From contig CAYGQE010000003.1 in assembly GCA_964351995.1 (NCBI GenBank), positions 1 to 64,000 on the forward strand: 64,000 nucleotides of DNA, read 5' to 3'. Positions 55,434 to 63,504 of this stretch are shown here, in pieces; position 1 is the stretch's first letter; each line of letters opens with the position of its first letter. Below the pieces are notes generated by a model. That model did not search any database, was not told the origin of the DNA, and was given only the letters and a program-made list of their open reading frames with translations. Source of the DNA: SZUA-35 sp964351995 (lineage in GTDB: Bacteria > Actinomycetota > Acidimicrobiia > Acidimicrobiales > SZUA-35). A program made the position numbers and the translations under genes.

Positions 55434-55994
55434 TCAGATGCCCATCGCCGACAGGTGCTGTGCGACAGTTTCCACCGCTTGTGCCACCTTCGGGTGCTCG
55501 GCTGCGAGCCTGGTGGACAGTGTCGTCGCTGGCGCATCCTCGTGCGGTGCAGGGATGACGGCAACAGGGCACGTCGCGTGCTGGGTGACCCCTCGGCTCG
55601 TTGAGCCGAGCACTGCATGACGGCCCCGCCCGACAACGAGCATTGACGCGCCCTCGCTGGCCAGGACCAGGCGCTCCGCCGGGTGCGCCAGGTACGCCTC
55701 GATGTGTATCTCCGGAACCGCTCGCCCGGCCGCCTTGCGATCGTCGACCACGAGGTCGACGGCGTGTTCGGCCATCGCCAACGCGTGGCGGTGCAGGACG
55801 CGCCCGGTCGACGGCAATTCGATACTCACGGCGGGAAACGACCATGTGGTCACGACTTCGACGTCGAGACTGCGCTCCGCGGCGAACTCGACGGCCCATG
55901 CCAACGCGTGGACCGCCTCGTCGGATCCGTCGACGCCGACCACGATCGGGCCAGGTGTCACGAGGGGAACAGAGCGAGCATCGACGGTTGTCAT
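55434..55994 (-). CDS. Universal stress protein
   Basis: 186 aa from the ATG at 55994. PIVVGVDGSDEAVHALAWAV starts a UspA domain. The ATP motif region reads VVGRGRHAVLGSTSRGVTQHATCPVAVIP, the G-2x-G-9x-G(S/T) signature with modified spacing. A helical tail of about 40 residues follows. Divergent from the next USP across a strong DosR-like box. Confidence 0.9.
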   Translation of the reverse strand: MTTVDARSVPLVTPGPIVVGVDGSDEAVHALAWAVEFAAERSLDVEVVTTWSFPAVSIELPSTGRVLHRHALAMAEHAVDLVVDDRKAAGRAVPEIHIEAYLAHPAERLVLASEGASMLVVGRGRHAVLGSTSRGVTQHATCPVAVIPAPHEDAPATTLSTRLAAEHPKVAQAVETVAQHLSAMGI

Positions 55995-56029
55995 GATTCG
56001 AGTGCACCCCCTCGCATTGCTTCTGTCCA

Positions 56030-56043
56030 GGGTCTTTGGGCCC
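56030..56043. promoter_or_regulatory. DosR-box-like 14-mer between divergent USP genes
   Basis: GGGTCTTTGGGCCC matches the core GGGACTWWAGTCCC at 11 of 14 positions. It is 35 bp upstream of the minus-strand USP and 98 bp upstream of the USP-devR operon, so it could serve both. Confidence 0.55.
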
Positions 56044-56141
56044 CGAGCGTCGAGCCATCTCGGGCCTCCAAGGACCTCCGCCTCTGGCCGATCTGGTTCG
56101 TCGCCGTCATGCTCGCGTTGCCCAGGATTGGAAGGGACACC

Positions 56142-56648
56142 ATGACGATGACCAACGTGCGCTTTGCCGGTGAAGGAACGGAGCCTCGCAGACGAATCGT
56201 CGTCGGGATCGACGCTTCCGACTACTCGCGGGAGGCCTTGCGGTGGGCGATCTCTTTCTCCCACCCTGGCGACACGATCGAGCTCGTTCATGCGTGGAGC
56301 CTGCCGGCCATCGCTGGCGTCGAAACTCTCGATCTTGAGCCCGAGCCTTTTGTCGAGGCGGCGGATCGGCTGGTCCGAGACGCTGCCGACGAGGTGTTGG
56401 AGGACGGGCAACGTGAACTCGTTGACCTCGTGTTCTCCGCCGTCAACGGTAGACCTGCGGGCGCACTGATCGCTGCGTCTGATGGGGCCGAGTTGATCGT
56501 GGTTGGCCGTCGGGGACGAGGCGGCTTCCGGTCGCTCCTCCTCGGGTCCGTCAGCCACGAAGTCGTTCACAAGGCGCGGTGCCCGGTTGTCATCACGCCG
56601 TATCAGTCGATGCACGCACCCGGAAGGACACTCACCGATGACCGCTGA
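56142..56648 (+). CDS. Universal stress protein, first gene of the devR operon
   Basis: 168 aa from the ATG at 56142 (GAAGG upstream). RIVVGIDASDYSREALRWAI and the ATP signature VVGRRGRGGFRSLLLGSVSHEVV. The 3' end overlaps the response-regulator gene by 11 bp, so expression of the two is linked. Confidence 0.92.
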   Translation: MTMTNVRFAGEGTEPRRRIVVGIDASDYSREALRWAISFSHPGDTIELVHAWSLPAIAGVETLDLEPEPFVEAADRLVRDAADEVLEDGQRELVDLVFSAVNGRPAGALIAASDGAELIVVGRRGRGGFRSLLLGSVSHEVVHKARCPVVITPYQSMHAPGRTLTDDR

Positions 56649-57339
56649 CGTCACGACAACGTTGAAGCCTGGAGAAGACCGGGCCCTTGACCGACCCGTT
56701 CGAGTGTTCCTTCTCGACGATCACGAGGTGGTCCGGCGCGGCGTTGCCGACATGCTGGAGGCCGCCGGCGGACTCCTGGTGGTTGGGGAAGCCTCGAACG
56801 CCGCAGAATCGCTTCGCGTCGTTCGGGAGAGCGCTCCTGACGTTGCGGTGCTCGATGTGCGTTTGGCCGAAGGCAATGGCATCGAGGTGTGCCGCATGAT
56901 CCGGGATGAGTTTCCCGATGTGCGCTGCCTCATGCTCACGTCGTTCGCCGACGATCAGGCGCTGATCGACGCCGCCCTTGCTGGAGCCGCAGGTTTCGTA
57001 CTCAAGCGAGTGCGTGGCAACGAACTGGTCGAGTCGATCCGCAACGTCGCTGCGGGTGGTCAGTTGCTCGACCCGGCGACGGTTCGTCTCGGTCTTCGGC
57101 GGCTGAAGGCCTCGAGCGAAGGTCGAGTGGCCAGCCTCACGCCGCAGGAGCATCGCATCTTCGACCTCATCGGCGAGGGCTACTCGAATCGCCAGATCGC
57201 CGACGAGATGTTCCTGGCCGAGAAGACGGTCAAGAACTACGTGTCCAACATGCTGAGCAAGCTGGGCATGAGCCGACGAACACAGGCCGCGGCCTTCTCT
57301 GCTCGGCTGGACGAGCGACGGCGACGCGATTGGAGCTGA
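56638..57339 (+). CDS. devR: DevR/DosR-like NarL-family response regulator
   Basis: 233 aa from the ATG at 56638 (GGAAGGA upstream). Receiver domain: VRVFLLDDHEVVRRGVADML, phosphoacceptor Asp in VAVLDVRLAEGNGIEVCR, Thr/Ser in LMLTSFADD and Lys in GFVLKRVRG. LuxR-type HTH: SLTPQEHRIFDLIGEGYSNR, QIADEMFLAEKTVKNYVSN, LSKLGMSRRTQAA. The text from DDHEVVRRG to KTVKNYVS is very close to mycobacterial DosR. It probably activates the surrounding genes through the GGGxC...GxCCC boxes after phosphorylation by the kinase at 49600. Confidence 0.9.
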   Translation: MTADVTTTLKPGEDRALDRPVRVFLLDDHEVVRRGVADMLEAAGGLLVVGEASNAAESLRVVRESAPDVAVLDVRLAEGNGIEVCRMIRDEFPDVRCLMLTSFADDQALIDAALAGAAGFVLKRVRGNELVESIRNVAAGGQLLDPATVRLGLRRLKASSEGRVASLTPQEHRIFDLIGEGYSNRQIADEMFLAEKTVKNYVSNMLSKLGMSRRTQAAAFSARLDERRRRDWS

Positions 57340-57342
57340 TGG

Positions 57343-57356
57343 GTGACTTTGGGCTC
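57343..57356. promoter_or_regulatory. DosR-box-like 14-mer before the flavodoxin-USP operon
   Basis: GTGACTTTGGGCTC matches the core at 10 of 14 positions, 68 bp before the ATG at 57425. Confidence 0.45.
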
Positions 57357-57424
57357 TGAGCCGATCCCTCGATCGGGCGGACGATGTTGGTGACAAGCCC
57401 TCTACGAGTTCGAAAGGCACGTTG

Positions 57425-57979
57425 ATGCGAGTCCTGGTGAGTGCAGCAAGTACCCACGGTGCGACAGCCGAGATCGGTCGCCGCATGGCCGAGACACTCC
57501 GTCGCTACGGGATCGAAGCTGACGTCGCCCAGCCCGAGCACATCACCGATCTCCATCGCTACGACGGCTTCGTGCTCGGCAGCGCCATCTACCGAGGCCG
57601 GTGGAAGCCTGAGGCGACGGCCCTGCTGGATGAGCACGGTGAGGTCATCCGCTCTCGGCCGTGCTGGCTCTTCAGCAGCGGTCCGCTCGGCGAGGGTGCA
57701 CCAGACGAGCCGCTGCGCTCAGACGAACAGAAGCGGCTCATGGCGGCGAGCGGTGCTCGCCAACATCACCTCTTCGGCGGTCGGCTCGACGCCGATCGCT
57801 TGTCTCGGCTGGAACGGTGGCTAGCTCGTTGGGTCAAGGTGCGGAGTGGTGATGCCCGGTCGTGGACTGACATCGATCGGTGGACGATGCGCATCGCGGC
57901 AGAGCTGATCGCCGGACCGAACGGCATTGGCGAAGAGGACGCAACCCAGATCCGAACGGATCTCCCGAACGACGCTTGA
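57425..57979 (+). CDS. Flavodoxin-domain protein (HemG-like)
   Basis: 184 aa from the ATG at 57425 (AAAGG upstream). RVLVSAASTHGATAEIGRRM is an FMN phosphate loop of the menaquinone-dependent protoporphyrinogen oxidase/flavodoxin type, and FVLGSAIYRGRWKPEA and WLFSSGPLGEG are later flavodoxin loops. It probably carries electrons to quinone or acts as an oxidoreductase under low oxygen. It is followed 10 bp later by the tandem USP. Confidence 0.88.
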   Translation: MRVLVSAASTHGATAEIGRRMAETLRRYGIEADVAQPEHITDLHRYDGFVLGSAIYRGRWKPEATALLDEHGEVIRSRPCWLFSSGPLGEGAPDEPLRSDEQKRLMAASGARQHHLFGGRLDADRLSRLERWLARWVKVRSGDARSWTDIDRWTMRIAAELIAGPNGIGEEDATQIRTDLPNDA

Positions 57980-57989
57980 GGAGGCGATC

Positions 57990-58871
57990 GTGAACCATTC
58001 ATCCAGAACAGAAGCGCCGAAGTTGGTCGACGAGTTCGTTGCGACGTCCGAGATCGTCGTGCCGTTGGTAGGGCAAGATCGTCACGAACCCGCACTCACC
58101 GTCGCCAACGATTTGGCTCGGCGTTGGGGCGTCCCGGTGCACATGTTGCACGTCCGCCAGTCAGATGACTCGGTGGACAACGATCGGCTCGAGGAGATTC
58201 GCGCAGCGTTCCGGGGACGTTTCCCTGCAACCGAGGTCAACTCGACGTTGGTCTCCGGCAACGATGTGGCGAAGGCTGCGGCGGAGGCGATTCCCGCCAG
58301 CGCCCTGATCGTGATGCGATCGATGCAGGCCGCTGAACCTCGCGTCTCTTCGATGGCAGAAGAGATCCTGCGGGCCACCGGCGGACCGGCGTTGATGATT
58401 GGCAGCAATGCCGACTACGAGGACCTGTCTCGCCCCGTTGTCGTCGCTCTCGACGGATCATCCACCGCCGAAGCGGCGGTCGACGGTGCCGTGGCGTTCG
58501 CTGCGTCGATCGGCCAGCGCGTCCAGTTGGTGCAAGTCGTCGATCCATCAACATCTGCCCATGTCGGGAAGCTTCGGGCTGAGGGACAACGAGTGGCAGA
58601 GAGTGGACACCTCCAGTCCATCGCCGAGCGACTGCAGGCCGCTGGTCATCAGGTCGGGTGGGAGGTGGTCCACGAGACTGATGTTGTGCGAGGGCTGCTC
58701 AGTGCGGTCAAACACCTCGGGGCGGGCATCGTGGCGCTCGGCTCGCACGGGAACAGCGGCTTGGTTCGGAGCATGCTCGGATCCACGGCCATGGGTTTGG
58801 TCGCCGCCAGTCCGTACCCCGTGCTCGTGGTCAGCACCGGCGGACGAGACGACCTCGAGATCACCGCTTGA
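57990..58871 (+). CDS. Tandem-domain universal stress protein
   Basis: 293 aa from the GTG at 57990 (GAGGAGG 5-11 bases upstream). First USP domain (about 20-140) is degenerate, without the glycine-rich ATP motif. Second domain (about 148-290; RPVVVALDGSSTAEAAVDGA) keeps GSHGNSGLVRSMLGSTAMGL. Two-domain USPs of this length are typical of actinobacterial dormancy genes. Confidence 0.9.
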   Translation: MNHSSRTEAPKLVDEFVATSEIVVPLVGQDRHEPALTVANDLARRWGVPVHMLHVRQSDDSVDNDRLEEIRAAFRGRFPATEVNSTLVSGNDVAKAAAEAIPASALIVMRSMQAAEPRVSSMAEEILRATGGPALMIGSNADYEDLSRPVVVALDGSSTAEAAVDGAVAFAASIGQRVQLVQVVDPSTSAHVGKLRAEGQRVAESGHLQSIAERLQAAGHQVGWEVVHETDVVRGLLSAVKHLGAGIVALGSHGNSGLVRSMLGSTAMGLVAASPYPVLVVSTGGRDDLEITA

Positions 58872-58924
58872 CAGATCTACTCCTGTCGCCAATCGGCGGC
58901 AGGGTCCCACAAAGGAGCATCATC

Positions 58925-59368
58925 ATGTTCACCCGTATCGTTGTCGGCACCGATGGATCTGCCGATGCAAATGATGCAGTGAAGCTCGCCGGCCAGATCG
59001 CAAGCATCGCCCCGGTCGGCGACGTTCATGTTGTCACCGCGTACCAGCCCCTGTCGCCTTCGGAGTTGCAGCGGTTGGACGAAGAGTTGCCAGATGAGTT
59101 CCACGATCAACTGACCGGTGATCTGATCGCCCGGCCGGTCATCGAGGAGGCGGCGAGCCTTCTGAGTGCTCGTGGGGTCAACCACACCGTCCATGAGGTC
59201 AACGATGATCCAGCCCATGCGATCTTGTCGTTGGCTCGTGGACTCAGCGCCGACCTCATCGTGGTCGGATCACGGGGCGAAGGAGCCATCGACCGCATGC
59301 GTCACGGCAGCGTCTCGACCAAGGTCATGCACGATGCTCCGTGCAGCGTGCTGGTCGTCAAGCGCTGA
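58925..59368 (+). CDS. Universal stress protein
   Basis: 147 aa from the ATG at 58925 with AAAGGAG upstream. RIVVGTDGSADANDAVKLAG and ATP signature VVGSRGEGAIDRMRHGSVSTKVM. Single-domain and complete. Probably the last gene of the flavodoxin-USP-USP operon (53-bp gap). Confidence 0.92.
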   Translation: MFTRIVVGTDGSADANDAVKLAGQIASIAPVGDVHVVTAYQPLSPSELQRLDEELPDEFHDQLTGDLIARPVIEEAASLLSARGVNHTVHEVNDDPAHAILSLARGLSADLIVVGSRGEGAIDRMRHGSVSTKVMHDAPCSVLVVKR

Positions 59369-59582
59369 TGGCTGGTGAACCTTCACCGCTCATCGGAGCC
59401 TTCTCCGGTGAGGTCGAGGTCAAGCTGCTGCTCGGCGACAGACGGCCCAGGATCGTCGTGATGATCAAGCGCTTGCTTTGCCCGGGCGACACCGGCCCGG
59501 CCGAATCGACGGGTGGCGCTGGAGAGAGGCCGACGTCGCGTGTAGAAACGGCCGGTTGGTTCGGTCACTGGTCCTCCGCCGT

Positions 59583-60014
59583 CTATCTCTGGTGCAACCG
59601 GTCCATGTTGTGGAGTCGAGCGGCGAGTTTGGTAGCGATGGTCTTGGTCAGCGCCGGATGGTCATCGAGCAGCTGATCGAAGCGGTTGTAGGGAATGACC
59701 AGCACCTCGACCTCAGTTCTGGCTCTCACTGTGGCGCTCGCCGGACGCTGACCGAACAAGCCGAGCTCACCGACCAGTTCGCCCTCTCCGACTTCGGCAA
59801 CCGTCTCGTCGTCGACGATGACGTCGACGGTTCCGGACACGACGACATAGCCCTCGTGGTGATCGTGGCCCTGGTGGATGAGCGTCGTGCCTGCGGCCAC
59901 GGACACTTCGTCGGCCGCTGCAGCCAAATGGCCGAGCGCCGTTCGGGAAGCATCGGCAAACAGGGGAATGGCCTTCAGGCGGCCGACTTTTGCGTCTTCG
60001 TGGAGTCGTGACAA
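59583..60014 (-). CDS. Cyclic nucleotide-binding-domain protein
   Basis: 143 aa from the TTG at 60014 (AAAGG upstream). The frame is open to 60170, but that would place the strong DosR-like box at 60108 inside the gene. cNMP-type beta barrel: IPLFADASRTALGHLAAAAD, HHEGYVVVSGTVDVIVDDE, and the phosphate cassette region GEGELVGELGLFGQRPASATV. There is no DNA-binding domain, so it is not a CRP-type regulator. It may sense cAMP and act on a partner protein. Confidence 0.83.
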   Translation of the reverse strand: MSRLHEDAKVGRLKAIPLFADASRTALGHLAAAADEVSVAAGTTLIHQGHDHHEGYVVVSGTVDVIVDDETVAEVGEGELVGELGLFGQRPASATVRARTEVEVLVIPYNRFDQLLDDHPALTKTIATKLAARLHNMDRLHQR

Positions 60015-60107
60015 GGGGATGCCTTTCGTCTGGCTGGCGAACGAGATGTCACCCAGCTCATGAACCAGGGTCGAGCAAGGATCGAACGGCGACCAGAGTC
60101 GAAGGTC

Positions 60108-60121
60108 CGGACGTAAGCCCC
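60108..60121. promoter_or_regulatory. DosR-box-like 14-mer between cNMP and USP-like genes
   Basis: CGGACGTAAGCCCC matches the core GGGACTWWAGTCCC at 11 of 14 positions. It is 63 bp before the plus-strand start at 60185 and 93 bp before the minus-strand start at 60014. Confidence 0.55.
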
Positions 60122-60184
60122 TACGGCGAGTGAGCTCGCCGAGACAAGATGGAACGGTGCCACGATCCAAGGAGAGAATCGAAC

Positions 60185-60652
60185 ATGATGCCGTCTGACA
60201 CGACTGCGAAGATCATCCTCGCAAGCCCGACCGATGGTGGCCACACGCCGGGTGCGCTGCTGACCGCAGCCGTACTTGCTGATTGGTTCGCCGTTCCGCT
60301 GACGTTGGCCACCGATACCGAGGAGCGTTGGAACAACTTGGAGTCGCTCGCTCAGAGTCTCGGGACGGCAACAGAAGCCACCCAGTGCTTTGAGGCTTCG
60401 TTTTCGCGAGAGCTGCTGGCCTTTGCGCACGAATCGAGTCCGTCGATCATCGTCGGTGACCCGACCGATCGGTTGTTGGACGTTGCATCGAGGAGCACCC
60501 AACCAACGCTCCTGGTGGGTTCTGGCCGAGGGCCGCGTGTGTCGACCGGGCCACTGGTTCTCGACGGACCGTTGGGCCCCGATGATCTCGAGACGTTGGC
60601 GTTGATCGGGTCAAGGCGCAGGACGGCCAGACCCAGCAACTCGGAGCGGTGA
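60185..60652 (+). CDS. Degenerate USP-like protein
   Basis: 155 aa from the ATG at 60185 (AAGGAG upstream, second ATG directly after). AKIILASPTDGGHTPGALLT and PSIIVGDPTDRLLDVASRST look like the strands of a Usp/HUP fold, but the ATP glycine motif is missing. It is coupled by GTGA to the PNPOx gene, which suggests joint function. No firm family assignment. Confidence 0.7.
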   Translation: MMPSDTTAKIILASPTDGGHTPGALLTAAVLADWFAVPLTLATDTEERWNNLESLAQSLGTATEATQCFEASFSRELLAFAHESSPSIIVGDPTDRLLDVASRSTQPTLLVGSGRGPRVSTGPLVLDGPLGPDDLETLALIGSRRRTARPSNSER

Positions 60653-61269
60653 CCGTTTGTCAGACTCGCCGGGCACTCGCATTGGTCGTCCCGAACCGCC
60701 GGTTGCTTCACGATGAGCTGATCGGACAAGCGCTCGAGGCAGGCGTCAATGTCTTGGTCGCGGCCACGCCAGATCCGGAACGCTCGAGAACGCTTTCGAT
60801 CAGTGCTCCTCTCGCCGAGCCGACGCCAACGCTTGATCCCGGACAACGAACCATCGAACGCCTGGATTCGGTCGAGTGCACCTCGTATCTGAAGAGTCGA
60901 CGCGTTGGTCGACTCGGTTTTGTTGAAGGTGGCTGGCCGATCGTGTTGCCCATCAACTACCGCCTGACCGACGACGGAGAGATCGTCTTCAAGAGCGTGG
61001 TGGGTTCCAAGACTGCCGCCGCGGCCCGGTCTGCAATGGCGTGTTTCGAAGTCGATGACATCGACCGAGCAGACCAGCCGATGTGGAGCGTGGTGGCGCA
61101 GGGAGAGCTGCGTCTGGTTCGGAATCCTCAGGACCTCCACACAGCCTGGCAGAACGATCCGGAACCGTGGATCGAGGGTGATGAGTGGGCATGGTTGCGG
61201 CTGGTGCCTCTGTCGGTGTCAGGGCGCAGGATCGTCCCGGTCGCGGCTGAGACGCCAGCGCCTTCGTGA
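60649..61269 (+). CDS. PNPOx-like flavin/F420-binding split-barrel protein with N-terminal extension
   Basis: 206 aa, GTG start overlapping the upstream stop. Residues about 70-200 form the pyridoxamine-5'-phosphate-oxidase-like split barrel: CTSYLKSRRVGRLGFVEGG, IVLPINYRLTDDGEIVFKS and AACFEVDDID-like text (AMACFEVDDIDRADQPM). The first 65 residues are an extra module without a clear match. Relatives occur in the mycobacterial dormancy regulon, and cofactor may be FMN, F420 or heme. Confidence 0.85.
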   Translation: MTVCQTRRALALVVPNRRLLHDELIGQALEAGVNVLVAATPDPERSRTLSISAPLAEPTPTLDPGQRTIERLDSVECTSYLKSRRVGRLGFVEGGWPIVLPINYRLTDDGEIVFKSVVGSKTAAAARSAMACFEVDDIDRADQPMWSVVAQGELRLVRNPQDLHTAWQNDPEPWIEGDEWAWLRLVPLSVSGRRIVPVAAETPAPS

Positions 61270-61276
61270 TGGTCGG

Positions 61277-62206
61277 CTAGCTGACCAACACGCGAGGCAG
61301 AAGCTCATCGATGTCGCTCGGGTCGCAGAGGCTCGTTCCTGGGCTCAGGCAGGTGGCCGTGCCTGCCGCCACGCCGAGGCCCACAGCATCAGTCAGCGTC
61401 ATGCCTCTGGACAATCCGACGACGATGCCAGCGACCAACGAGTCGCCAGCGCCCACCGTGCTGTTCACGCGAATGGTCGGCGCCCTGAAGCGGGCGCCGC
61501 CGTCGCGAGTACGCAACACTGCGCCGCCCGCTCCGATCGACACGAGAAGCGCTTCGACTGGGCTCGACGACATGACCTCATCGGCGGCTTGTTCGATGTC
61601 TGCTTCGGTGCGGAGCTCACGCCCGACGACTTCGGCCAGCTCCCGAGCGCTCGGCTTCACGAGGAAGGCCGGCTGCTGCACGGCGGCCTGCAGCGCCGGG
61701 CCTGACGTATCGATGATCAGTCGCGAGTTGCGGGTGCGTGCAACCAGGGCACGCAAGAGGTCAGCATCCCGACCCGGAGGGAAGCTGCCAGAGACGACCA
61801 CGGCAGCGCTGGAGTCGGCTTCTGCTTCAACGGCTTCGAGCAAGGAATCGATGTCGCGATCATCGAGCTGGGGCCCGGGAAACACGAATCGATAGTCGTC
61901 GCCTCGCTCTTCTTCGGTGACGGTGACCGACAGCCGGGTCTCCGTCGTGATCGGAACCAAGCGGGTGTTGATGCCGTCGTGTTCGAGGAGCGAGGCGAGT
62001 TGTTGCCCGAAGGGCCCACCGATCGGTGCGATGGCAACGCTCTCCACGTCGAGGCGGTGGCAGACCCGGCTGACACTGATCCCTCCGCCGCCTGCGTCGA
62101 ACGCCGGTGGCGTGCATCGAAGCTTGTGATGAGGGCTCACGCTCTTGGTGAGCGCGGAGAGATCGAGTGCTGGGTTCAGCGTGACGGTGACGATGTGGCC
62201 TGCCAT
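61277..62206 (-). CDS. PfkB-family sugar-phosphate kinase (phosphofructokinase 2-like)
   Basis: 309 aa. IVTVTLNPALDLSA and FDAGGGGISVSRVCHRLD are the 1-phosphofructokinase/6-phosphofructokinase II N-terminal signature. VSGSFPPG, KPSARELAEVVGREL and the catalytic NSTVGAGDSLVAGIVVG follow. It likely phosphorylates fructose 6-phosphate or a related hexose phosphate. A pfkB of this type is part of the M. tuberculosis DosR regulon. Divergent from the flavodoxin gene over a strong box. Confidence 0.91.
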   Translation of the reverse strand: MAGHIVTVTLNPALDLSALTKSVSPHHKLRCTPPAFDAGGGGISVSRVCHRLDVESVAIAPIGGPFGQQLASLLEHDGINTRLVPITTETRLSVTVTEEERGDDYRFVFPGPQLDDRDIDSLLEAVEAEADSSAAVVVSGSFPPGRDADLLRALVARTRNSRLIIDTSGPALQAAVQQPAFLVKPSARELAEVVGRELRTEADIEQAADEVMSSSPVEALLVSIGAGGAVLRTRDGGARFRAPTIRVNSTVGAGDSLVAGIVVGLSRGMTLTDAVGLGVAAGTATCLSPGTSLCDPSDIDELLPRVLVS

Positions 62207-62276
62207 CGGTACATCTTGCTCTGCTCGTGTCGGGACCGCACCCGCCGACTTGGTCGCTGGACGAGTCAGCGGCGAA

Positions 62277-62290
62277 GGGTCGTTCGTCCC
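62277..62290. promoter_or_regulatory. DosR-box-like 14-mer between pfkB-type and flavodoxin genes
   Basis: GGGTCGTTCGTCCC matches the core at 11 of 14 positions. It is 70 bp before the minus-strand kinase start and 77 bp before the ATG at 62368. Confidence 0.55.
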
Positions 62291-62367
62291 TGGGCGCCGA
62301 CCCTGGGTAGCGAGAGGATCGAGGTGGAAGAAGCGTCCTACCTGGACCGAATCCGAGAGGAGCGATT

Positions 62368-62904
62368 ATGAGGTCCATCGTTGTCTATGAGTCGATGTTC
62401 GGAAACACCCACGAGGTGGCAGAACACATTGCCGCCTGCCTCGACGAACTCGGCGATGTTCGATTGGAGGCCACCAAGAACATCACGCCAGCCGAAGCCG
62501 CTGATGTGCAGTTGCTGGTTGTCGGCGGCCCGACTCACCTGCACGGGATGACGTCGAAGGCAAGCCGGAAGTCGGCAGAGCAGACAGCGAGAGAGGACCC
62601 AACGGTCGAACTCGATGATGAGTACGGAGGGCCGGGGCTTCGGGGTTGGATCAAGGATCTCCCTGCGGGCGACGGTCATTTCTGTGCAGCATTCGATACG
62701 CGAGCTGACAAGCCCGAATTCCTGACCGGCTCGGCGGCGCGAGGGATCGCCCGGCGATTGCGTCATCACGGCTACTCAGAACTGCTCGAGCACGAGAGCT
62801 TCGTGCTCGACGGCACCGGCCCCATGAAGGCATCGGAAATCGAGCGAGCTCATGAGTGGGGTCGAGCCCTTGCCAAGCGCTGCAAGGCGCTGAACATCGT
62901 GTGA
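62368..62904 (+). CDS. Flavodoxin-family protein
   Basis: 178 aa from the ATG at 62368 (GAGAGGAG upstream). FMN phosphate loop VVYESMFGNTHEVAEHIA, VVGGPTHLHGMTS and AAFDTRADKPEFLTGSAARG. Probably an electron carrier or a flavoprotein reductase used in the dormant or hypoxic state. It differs from the HemG-like flavodoxin at 57425. Confidence 0.91.
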   Translation: MRSIVVYESMFGNTHEVAEHIAACLDELGDVRLEATKNITPAEAADVQLLVVGGPTHLHGMTSKASRKSAEQTAREDPTVELDDEYGGPGLRGWIKDLPAGDGHFCAAFDTRADKPEFLTGSAARGIARRLRHHGYSELLEHESFVLDGTGPMKASEIERAHEWGRALAKRCKALNIV

Positions 62905-62919
62905 CTTCTTTTTGAATTG

Positions 62920-62933
62920 AGGACGTTCGACCC
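62920..62933. promoter_or_regulatory. DosR-box-like 14-mer before the USP at 62998
   Basis: AGGACGTTCGACCC matches the core at 10 of 14 positions, 64 bp before the ATG at 62998. It overlaps the left arm of the hairpin at 62929. Confidence 0.42.
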
Positions 62934-62957
62934 TCGCCCGGCGACCGGGCGAGGGTC
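62929..62957 (+). terminator. Strong 13-bp hairpin without U-tract
   Basis: GACCCTCGCCCGG and CCGGGCGAGGGTC pair perfectly around a CGA loop, 24 bp after the flavodoxin stop. There is no T-run behind it, so it is at best a non-canonical terminator for the flavodoxin gene or a 5' structure of the USP transcript. Confidence 0.5.
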
Positions 62958-62997
62958 ATGATCGATGCAGGAAGCAGCCTGATCAGGAGGTCATGAC

Positions 62998-63468
62998 ATG
63001 GGTGTTGTTGTCGTCGGTGTGGATCGTTCCGAGACGTCGACCAAGGCACTTCATGAGGCGATTCGTGAAGCACAGTGGCGAGAGGCCACCGTGATCGTCG
63101 GGTACGTCGTGCAGCGACCGGTGTACGCCACCGTGGAACTCGGTGCCGTGTTCGTGGATTCGTTCGATGTCGAAGCGGTGGGTGCAGAGGCGATCACCAG
63201 CTATCTGGCTGAGGTCGAGTCGACGCTTGACGGCGGCTTCCCGGTGAGTGTCGAGACCGAGGTGCTCGTCGGTCACGCGGGACATCAGCTGCTCGAGCTC
63301 GCCCGTCGTCACGACGCTGAGCTGATCGTTCTGGGATCACGCGGGTTCGGGGGAGTGAAGGGGCTGCTACTTGGTTCGGTCACCACCTATGCGGTGCATC
63401 ATGTCAGGCGCCCGTTGCTGGTTGTGCCCGGCGTTGATGACGACACAGCAGACACAGAGCAGACATGA
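62998..63468 (+). CDS. Universal stress protein
   Basis: 156 aa from the ATG at 62998 (AGGAGG 6-11 bases upstream). VVVVGVDRSETSTKALHEAI and ATP signature LGSRGFGGVKGLLLGSVTTYAV. A short acidic tail (DDDTADTEQT) ends the protein. Followed 36 bp later by the PNPOx-like gene. Confidence 0.93.
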   Translation: MGVVVVGVDRSETSTKALHEAIREAQWREATVIVGYVVQRPVYATVELGAVFVDSFDVEAVGAEAITSYLAEVESTLDGGFPVSVETEVLVGHAGHQLLELARRHDAELIVLGSRGFGGVKGLLLGSVTTYAVHHVRRPLLVVPGVDDDTADTEQT

Positions 63469-63504
63469 TCGAGACACCTTCGACCGACATCAAGGAGCAA
63501 CCGC

